From NCBI GenBank assembly GCA_036555425.1, contig DATBLL010000041.1:1-6726 (forward strand): a stretch of DNA of 6,726 nt, written 5' to 3'. This DNA comes from SBBV01 sp036555425 (GTDB taxonomy: Bacteria; Pseudomonadota; Alphaproteobacteria; Bin65). Below, in pieces: positions 1-4,245 of the stretch; the first letter of the stretch is position 1; every line of letters begins with the position of its first letter. The notes beneath the pieces were generated by a model. It was not told the origin of the DNA, did no database searches, and saw only the letters and a program-made list of their open reading frames with translations. The translations under genes were made by a program, and so were the position numbers.

Positions 1-11
1 GGAATGACGAG

Positions 12-52
12 GCGGCCCATCCCGAAAGGGGTGGGCCGCTAAATTTTTTTTT
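12..52 (+). terminator. Strong intrinsic (Rho-independent) terminator
   Basis: A 12-bp stem (12-23 with 28-39) closes on a GAAA tetraloop (24-27) and has one G-T wobble but no mismatch. After TAAA comes a run of nine T (44-52). This is the classic form of a + strand intrinsic terminator, so it should end a gene whose coding part lies left of the window. Read on the minus strand it lacks a T tract, so it is not a good terminator for the minus-strand gene that ends at 235. Confidence 0.9.
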
Positions 53-210
53 GCTCCCCACTTGAGGGGGAGCTGGCCAGCGCGCTCTTGCGCGCTGGAC
101 TGACGGGGTTCTTCAGGCGCCTCGTCGCTGGAGTGGAGAGCACCCCACCCGTCGACGCTGGCGCGCCATTGCGCGTCAGCGTCGCCAACCGCCCCCTCAA
201 GTGGGGCGGT
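53..210. repeat. 158-bp palindromic intergenic element with inverted ends
   Basis: The two ends carry a perfect 15-bp inverted repeat: CCCCACTTGAGGGGG at 56-70 and its exact reverse complement at 192-206. Each end can also fold on itself (53-59 with 67-73; 188-195 with 203-210). Inside lie a perfect 9-bp hairpin with a TCTT loop (77-85 with 90-98) and a 12-bp hairpin with one G-T wobble (154-165 with 172-183). ACGGG at 103-107 can pair with CCCGT at 148-152. No open frame fits it. The architecture resembles a short non-autonomous mobile repeat or a dispersed intergenic palindrome. It begins at the base after the terminator T run and ends 24 bp from the stop codon of the minus-strand gene, where it could act as a transcript 3'-end structure. 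Family membership cannot be tested from one copy. Confidence 0.75.
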
Positions 211-234
211 AGCGCCGCATTCGCGTGACCTCGC

Positions 235-1023
235 CTAATTCACGAACCCCTTCTTCACCGCGAGGGCGCGCATCTCGGGGGTGGCGAGATTGTCGAGGAA
301 GGCCTTCGCCGCCGCGGCGTCGCCGGTCTTGGCCGTGGCGGCCGCCTGATAGACGATGAATTTCTGCAGCTCGGGCGGGAACAGGCCGACGATCTTGATG
401 CCCTTGACCGGCAGGATCTCGGTGACGAGGTGCACGGCGAGCTCGGCCTCGCCCTTGGCCACCAGCTCGGCGACGTAACCGCCGGCCATGATCTTGGTCT
501 TGGGCTTCATCTCGGCCGCGATGCCGAGCTTCTCGAGCACGCTCGCGAAATACTTGCCGCTCGAGCCGCGCGTGGGATCGACGTAGACGATCGACTTCGC
601 CGCGAGCAGCGTCTTCTTGAACGCGTCGACGGTGGCGACGTCGGGCGCGGGCGCGCCTTCCTTGACCGCCACGGCCAGGCCGACGCGGCCCACCTGGATG
701 ATGCTGGCCGGCGCGATCCAGCCCTTGGCGCCGGCCTGGCTCATCGTCTCCGCGGAGAGGATCACGATGTCGCGCTGCTCGCCGTCGGCGAGCCGCTTCA
801 TGATCGGACCCACCGGCATGTATTCGATCGTGACCTTGTGCCCGGTCTTCTTCTCGAAGCCGGGAATGGCGTCGGCGACCACCGATTTGGCGGCGCCGGC
901 CGAAAGGATGCGGAGCTCGGCGGCGCCCGCCGCTTGCGGTGCGGCGAGGATGGCGGTCGCCGCGATCGCGATCGCGATCGCGGCCGCGCCGGGCCGGCGC
1001 GTGGCGAAGGGGATGCTCGTCAT
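235..1023 (-). CDS. ModA-like periplasmic substrate-binding protein
   Basis: This 262-residue protein resembles the molybdate-type extracellular solute-binding family (ModA/SBP_bac_11 fold), which captures a small ligand in the periplasm for an ABC importer. Residues 1-35 form a Sec-type signal peptide: RR at 9-10, a hydrophobic Ala/Ile core at 13-27, and probable cleavage near AAGAA/EL. The mature protein starts ELRILSAGAAK, the usual first strand and ligand loop. It continues with RDIVILSAETMSQ (84-96) and an anion-loop-like DPTRGSSGKYF (149-159). The start at 1023 is chosen because GGGAGG lies 5 nt upstream and the signal peptide begins there. The stop is TAG. No modB or modC permease or ATPase gene is visible, so an orphan role or distant partners are possible. 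The ligand is not proven: residues typical of true ModA are only partly recognisable. The signal-peptide coding stretch contains a tandem GCGATC run. Confidence 0.85.
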   Translation of the reverse strand: MTSIPFATRRPGAAAIAIAIAATAILAAPQAAGAAELRILSAGAAKSVVADAIPGFEKKTGHKVTIEYMPVGPIMKRLADGEQRDIVILSAETMSQAGAKGWIAPASIIQVGRVGLAVAVKEGAPAPDVATVDAFKKTLLAAKSIVYVDPTRGSSGKYFASVLEKLGIAAEMKPKTKIMAGGYVAELVAKGEAELAVHLVTEILPVKGIKIVGLFPPELQKFIVYQAAATAKTGDAAAAKAFLDNLATPEMRALAVKKGFVN

Positions 1024-1188
1024 TTGATCCTCCCGTGTGGCGGCCCCTTGCGCGGCAAGGCGCGGACCGTCGGCCGACCATAGCCGATCCCGCGGCGGAC
1101 TTGCGCGCACACGCGCGTGATTGGCGCTAGTACTCGCCATCGACCGATTCGGCATAACGCCGGCGAAAATGTTGGCGGTTCCGGTCAT
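1024..1188 (-). other. In-frame upstream ATG segment (leader, extension or gene-start remnant)
   Basis: An ATG at 1188 (minus strand) opens a stop-free stretch of 55 codons in frame with the binding protein that starts at 1023. It has its own strong Shine-Dalgarno sequence (GGAGGG at 1193-1198, 4 nt spacing). The first 12 codons (MTGTANIFAGVM) mostly end in G or C, like a real gene. The later ones lose this bias and read as Arg/Ser-rich noise. Translation through it would bury the signal peptide 55 residues inside the protein, so it is unlikely to be the true N-terminus. It may be the surviving 5' end of a lost gene, a short translated leader, or chance. I do not recognise the peptide. Confidence 0.4.
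1029..1034 (-). promoter_or_regulatory. Ribosome binding site deciding the 1023 start
   Basis: On the minus strand GGGAGG sits 5 nt before the ATG at 1023. It is the main reason for preferring that start over the longer in-frame frames opening at 1188 or 1200, and it agrees with the position of the signal peptide. Confidence 0.8.
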
Positions 1189-1192
1189 GTTT

Positions 1193-1198
1193 CCCTCC
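1193..1198 (-). promoter_or_regulatory. Second Shine-Dalgarno sequence, before the ATG at 1188
   Basis: GGAGGG followed by AAAC and ATG on the minus strand is at least as good as the site used for the downstream start. Its presence 165 nt upstream of the likely real start is unexpected and hints that ribosomes may load here too, or once did. Confidence 0.5.
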
Positions 1199-1212
1199 AT
1201 GCGCCGGCGGCT

Positions 1213-1262
1213 CTGGATATTAACGACGAAACCGCTTCACCGAATATTAGCGAATGTTGCAA
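1213..1262. promoter_or_regulatory. AT-rich patch with direct repeats in a divergent spacer
   Basis: The 309-bp spacer between the divergent starts at 1023 and 1333 is GC-rich apart from this patch. It holds ATATTAACGA (1217-1226) and ATATTAGCGA (1244-1253), a 9/10 direct repeat 27 bp apart. It also holds CGAATATT and CGAATGTT at 1241 and 1251, one helical turn apart. This is the most likely place for promoters or a regulator site. I cannot assign convincing -35 and -10 boxes for either direction, so the call rests on composition, position and repeats. Nothing else recognisable lies in 1263-1332. Confidence 0.35.
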
Positions 1263-1332
1263 AGGGACGGGAAAGGAGACAAGATTTCCGGACACGTAGG
1301 ACCGAGTTCGGGGCAAGGACTCGCGGCCGATC

Positions 1333-2118
1333 ATGGACGAGACAAGGACGAACGGCGCCGTCGCGAACGGCAGCGCACCGGGACACGACACCGGCTATTC
1401 CTTTGCGCCCGCCGCCGCGCCGGTCGAGGCGATGCGCGCGCCGCCGCCGGCCGCGCCTTCGCTCGACGATCTGCGCGCCGAGATCCGCGGCCTCGTCGCC
1501 GCCAATCCCGCGCCGCAGCCCGACGATTCGAGCCTGCTCGCGCTGATGGCGCTGCACGACCCCGGCATCGCCTCGACGCTGGCCAAGCTGCCCGAGCGCG
1601 ACGGCGTCGGCGGCGCCGCGCTCGCGCTCCTGGTGCGCAAATATCGCGGCGCCATCGACCCCTACAAGACCGCGTGCGAGATGGCGACGACGCTCATCTT
1701 CTGGCCCGATCCGGTGCCGGCCGACGAGCCGCTCGCCGAGGCCGTGCTGCGCCTGGCCGAGTTCAACATCGAGGCGGCCAAGGAGCTGGCGCGCGCGCAC
1801 GTCTATCTCGGCGCGCGCTTCGTGCTGAAGAATTCGGTGCGCGTGGTGCTCGAGAAATACGCCATCCCGGCGGCGAGCTTCGCTTCCACCAAGGGCGCGC
1901 CGGCGGACGGGCTCACGCCGGCCGGCGCCGAGGCGATGCTGGCGCAAGGCCAGATCGATCTCATCAACGAGATGCTGCGCCCGTTCGAGATCGCGATCCG
2001 CCAGAAGATCGGGACCGTGAACCCGGTCTTCTCGCTGGTGGAGAAGAACAACGGCCGCGCCGTGATGCCGACGCGCGAGCTGATCGAATTCCTGCGCCAA
2101 AGGAACGTGTTCGGATAG
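1333..2118 (+). CDS. Hypothetical Ala/Pro-rich helical cytoplasmic protein
   Basis: This 261-residue protein is not recognised as any family. Residues 1-42 are Ala-, Pro- and Gly-rich and probably disordered. Residues 43-59 (SLDDLRAEIRGLVAANP) and much of 67-255 look like amphipathic helices, the clearest being 132-178. There is no signal peptide or membrane segment, so a cytoplasmic location is likely. It has a single Cys (115) and a short aromatic stretch, IFWPDP (122-127). The ATG at 1333 is the first possible start, because an in-frame TAG lies at 1297-1299. The only upstream ribosome-site candidate (AAGGA at 1315-1319) is 13 nt away, so a weaker or later start such as Met34 is possible. 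Codon use is consistent with its neighbours, which supports a real gene. The next gene begins 74 bp downstream on the same strand and may be co-transcribed. It could be a regulator or structural protein, but nothing in the sequence decides this. Confidence 0.75.
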   Translation: MDETRTNGAVANGSAPGHDTGYSFAPAAAPVEAMRAPPPAAPSLDDLRAEIRGLVAANPAPQPDDSSLLALMALHDPGIASTLAKLPERDGVGGAALALLVRKYRGAIDPYKTACEMATTLIFWPDPVPADEPLAEAVLRLAEFNIEAAKELARAHVYLGARFVLKNSVRVVLEKYAIPAASFASTKGAPADGLTPAGAEAMLAQGQIDLINEMLRPFEIAIRQKIGTVNPVFSLVEKNNGRAVMPTRELIEFLRQRNVFG

Positions 2119-2192
2119 TCGGTGCAGGAGGCGCGCGATATCTCGTGCGACCGCCACGCCAAGGCCGAACAGCAACTCTGAAGGGTCGGGCA

Positions 2193-2522
2193 ATGCGTCG
2201 CGCCACGTGCCTTCTGATCGGAGCGGCATGCGCCGCGTCGTTCGGGTTCGTTCAGCCTGCGCTTGCGGACGCGATCGACGGAAACTGGTGTCGCAACGAC
2301 GGCAAGCGGATGACGATCGACGGCCCCGCCATCGTGACACCCGGCGGCCACCGGACGAGCGGCGACTACACCCGGCATCACTTTTCCTATGTCATCCCGT
2401 CGGGCGAAGCCGGCGCCGGCGCCACGGTGTCGATCCAATTGCTCAGCGAATATCTCGCCCACGCGCGCCAGGGCGATGGCCCGGTGCAGGAGTGGCGGCG
2501 GTGCCCGCGGGGCGTGAGCTGA
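2193..2522 (+). CDS. Small secreted protein of unknown function
   Basis: This 109-residue precursor has a clear Sec signal peptide: MRR, a hydrophobic core at 5-21, and QPALA/DA giving cleavage after residue 25. The mature part of about 84 residues starts DAIDGNWC. It contains TIDGPAIVTPGG (41-52), a GDYTRHHFSYVIP segment (57-69) and ends with WRRCPRGVS. The two mature cysteines, Cys33 and Cys104, sit near opposite ends and could form a disulfide that closes a small beta-rich domain. From memory, similar short periplasmic proteins opening with a GNWC-type motif occur as conserved hypotheticals in Alphaproteobacteria, but I know no function. The ATG at 2193 has AAGGG (2181-2185) 7 nt upstream. 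A longer frame opening further upstream overlaps the preceding gene in another frame and is not believed. It probably acts in the periplasm. Confidence 0.75.
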   Translation: MRRATCLLIGAACAASFGFVQPALADAIDGNWCRNDGKRMTIDGPAIVTPGGHRTSGDYTRHHFSYVIPSGEAGAGATVSIQLLSEYLAHARQGDGPVQEWRRCPRGVS

Positions 2523-2569
2523 GGTCGCGCAAGCGGGTTCCGCGAGAGGAATCGAACGACCCCGCGTTG

Positions 2570-2680
2570 GGGGCGCGCTGCGCGCGCCCTGTCGGCGCAT
2601 CACGGCGTTGGAGGATGACGCCGCCCGTGCACCCAGCTCGGAGCTGTACCGCTGGAATCGGGGCGCGCGCAGCGCGCCCC
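2570..2680. repeat. Pair of inverted 20-bp palindromes between convergent genes
   Basis: The 182-bp spacer 2523-2704 separates convergent genes and holds no gene. An identical 20-bp GC palindrome occurs at 2570-2589 on the + strand and at 2661-2680 on the minus strand. Each copy folds into an 8- to 9-bp hairpin (2571-2578 with 2582-2589; 2660-2668 with 2672-2680). Between them are a hairpin CGGCGT/ACGCCG (2603-2608 with 2618-2623) and a short palindrome, CAGCTC-G-GAGCTG (2634-2646). The layout of two small palindromes in opposite orientation resembles the REP/BIME class of bacterial dispersed repeats. With no T tract it is not a standard intrinsic terminator, but it could protect or end both converging transcripts. 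Confidence 0.65.
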
Positions 2681-2704
2681 TACGCGCGAGACTCGCGCCG
2701 CGCC

Positions 2705-4039
2705 CTACAGCTCCGCCTTGGCCAGCGCGTCTTTCTGTCGCTTGGCGAGCGCTTTCACGTCGAAATCGTGGATCAGCTCGTGGAAGAGGCGGTACCAGTT
2801 GATCTCGGCCTTCAAGCGCATGAAGACGGAGCCGAGGCCGATCGCGGCGCGGTCCATGAGCACGAATTCGCGCGGCGGCTTGACGCCGCCGATCTTGCGC
2901 AGCGCCGCGTGCACCTTGCCGGCGACCTCGGCGCCGTAGCGGGTGGAATTGTCTTCCTGGATCGCCTGGGTGCGGTCGCGCATCAGCGGCGCGTAGACGT
3001 AGTGCGCCCAGATGTTGAGCGTGTCGACGACGTCCTTGCGCAGATCGGTGAAGCCCCAGATGCGGTAGGCCTCGATCGCGAGCTCGGGCTTGCCGTCGCG
3101 GAGCGCAAAGTAGAGATCGATCACGCCTTTGACGAAGGCCGGCGGGAAGACGCGGATGCAGCCGAAGTCGAGCAGGTTGATCGAGCGATCGGGGCGCGCC
3201 GTGTAGTTGCCGAGATGCGGATCGCCGTGGATGACGCCGTATTCGTAGAACGGCACGTACCAGGCGCGGAACATGTTGTGGGCGAGCGCGTTGCGGAGCT
3301 CCGCCGGCGCCTCGGCGAAGTCGGCGAGGGGACGCCCTTCGATCCAGTTCATGGTGAGCAGGCGCCGCGTCGAGAGCGCGTCGACGGGCTCCGGCACGTG
3401 CACGCCCTTCTCGCCGCGCAGCATGTGGCGATAGAGCCGCATGTGCTTGGCCTCGCGCGCATAGTCGAGCTCCTCGCGCAGGCGCTCCGAGATCTCGGCG
3501 TGGATGTTCTCGGTCGAGATCGCGCGGTCGTAGCGCTCGTAGAGGCGGAAGATGATCTTGAGCTGGCGGAGATCGGCCTCGACCGTCGAGGCCATGTCCG
3601 GGTACTGCAACTTGCAGGCGAGGACGGCGCCGTTGGGGCCTTCGGCGCGGTGCACCTGGCCGAGCGAGGCGGCGCGCGCGGCTGTGTGCTCGAAGCGCTT
3701 GAACTTCCTTTCCCAGCCCTCGCCGAGCTCGGCCGTCATGCGGCGGCGCACGAACGGCCAGCCCATCGCCGGGGCGTTGGCCTGCAGCTCCGAAAGATGC
3801 GTGACGTATTCCTTGGGCAGCGCGTCGGGGATGGTCGAGAGCAGCTGCGCCACCTTCATCAGCGGGCCCTTCAAGCCGCCGAGCGCCTCTTTCAACTGCC
3901 GCGCGTCGCGCTCGCGGTCGACCTTCAAGCCGAGATAGCGCTGTCCCGCCGCCCGCGCCGCGAGCCCGCCGACCGCGCGCCCCACCCGCACGTAGCGCCC
4001 GAGCCGCCCGCCGAACGAATTGTTCTCCCCGTTGCTCAT
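2705..4039 (-). CDS. ABC1/UbiB-family atypical kinase-like protein
   Basis: This 444-residue protein belongs to the ABC1 (AarF/UbiB/ADCK) family, atypical kinases or ATPases linked to ubiquinone and other isoprenoid lipids at the membrane. The family order is intact. A KxGQ-type motif reads KVAQ at 62-65. The Ala-rich loop and following strand read RAASLGQVHRA at 122-132. The ATP-site Lys is K143 in ACKLQYP, and the ELDY motif is at 190-193. The catalytic HGDPHLGN is at 271-278 and the metal-binding DFG at 291-293. No C-terminal transmembrane pair like that of E. coli UbiB is visible, so this is the shorter soluble or peripheral type. Its substrate is unknown and I do not call it ubiB. The ATG at 4039 is chosen because the frame upstream (to 4135 and beyond) is translated repeat DNA. 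Its ribosome site is weak. It lies 202 bp downstream of the M3 peptidase gene on the same strand, possibly in one operon. The KxGQ Gly is replaced by Ala, which is unusual. Confidence 0.92.
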   Translation of the reverse strand: MSNGENNSFGGRLGRYVRVGRAVGGLAARAAGQRYLGLKVDRERDARQLKEALGGLKGPLMKVAQLLSTIPDALPKEYVTHLSELQANAPAMGWPFVRRRMTAELGEGWERKFKRFEHTAARAASLGQVHRAEGPNGAVLACKLQYPDMASTVEADLRQLKIIFRLYERYDRAISTENIHAEISERLREELDYAREAKHMRLYRHMLRGEKGVHVPEPVDALSTRRLLTMNWIEGRPLADFAEAPAELRNALAHNMFRAWYVPFYEYGVIHGDPHLGNYTARPDRSINLLDFGCIRVFPPAFVKGVIDLYFALRDGKPELAIEAYRIWGFTDLRKDVVDTLNIWAHYVYAPLMRDRTQAIQEDNSTRYGAEVAGKVHAALRKIGGVKPPREFVLMDRAAIGLGSVFMRLKAEINWYRLFHELIHDFDVKALAKRQKDALAKAEL

Positions 4040-4071
4040 CGCACGCTCGGTGCCTGCTGAAATGCCGCGAA

Positions 4072-4245
4072 GTGAACAGGGAGGCGGGGAGACGGGAAGA
4101 AGAACGAATCGAACCACAGAGGACACGGAGAACACAGAGGAAGAATTTTCGCGCGCCCTTGGCGCGCAATAGCGTCTTCTCCGTGTTCTCTGTGTCCTCT
4201 GCGGTTCAACTTAGCTTCCCCCCGTTTCCCCGCCTCCCTGTTCAC
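4072..4245. repeat. 174-bp near-perfect palindromic repeat (MITE-like)
   Basis: The outer arms 4072-4096 and 4221-4245 are inverted copies matching at 24 of 25 positions. Inner arms 4111-4139 and 4179-4207 match at 26 of 29. The centre is a perfect 7-bp hairpin with a CTT loop (4151-4157 with 4161-4167). The inner arm contains three 9-nt near-repeats, ACAGAGGAC, ACGGAGAAC and ACAGAGGAA (4116-4142). From memory, CACAGAGGACAC-like phrases recur in intergenic DNA of many bacteria and give false proteins rich in FSVFSVSS or RTRRTQR, as they do here. It fills nearly all of the gap between the M3 peptidase and ABC1 kinase genes, and its right end overlaps the last 4 nt of the peptidase gene, including the TGA stop. 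A transcript crossing it would form a long hairpin. Confidence 0.85.

Noticed and set aside
53..210. Riboswitch or other structured RNA
   Set aside because: The hairpins are arranged as a symmetric inverted-end repeat at gene 3' ends, not in a leader, and no known riboswitch core is recognisable.
1117..1299. 60-codon + strand frame in the divergent spacer
   Set aside because: It has no ribosome site, poor codon bias and no recognisable motif, and it covers the probable promoter area.
1254..2192. Upstream extension of the small secreted protein frame through the 261-residue gene
   Set aside because: The extension is Arg-rich shadow sequence out of frame with the upstream gene. The ATG at 2193 has a ribosome site and starts a proper signal peptide.
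2530..2570. tRNA T-arm-like string on the minus strand (TTCGATTCC with flanks)
   Set aside because: The flanking 5-nt stems do not pair, no CCA or acceptor follows, and no anticodon arm is found. At most it is a chance match or a decayed fragment.
2207..4060. 617-codon + strand open frame across the ABC1 kinase gene
   Set aside because: It overlaps the small secreted gene, the convergent repeat spacer and the antisense of the kinase. Its composition is that of a shadow frame.
4040..4169. N-terminal extensions of the ABC1 kinase frame starting in the repeat
   Set aside because: The added residues are translated palindrome DNA of the FSVSSVV / LCVLRVLCGS type. The conserved protein starts at 4039.
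4116..4207. Possible CRISPR-like repeats
   Set aside because: The repeats are 9-nt tandem units and inverted arms, with no regular spacers and no cas genes.
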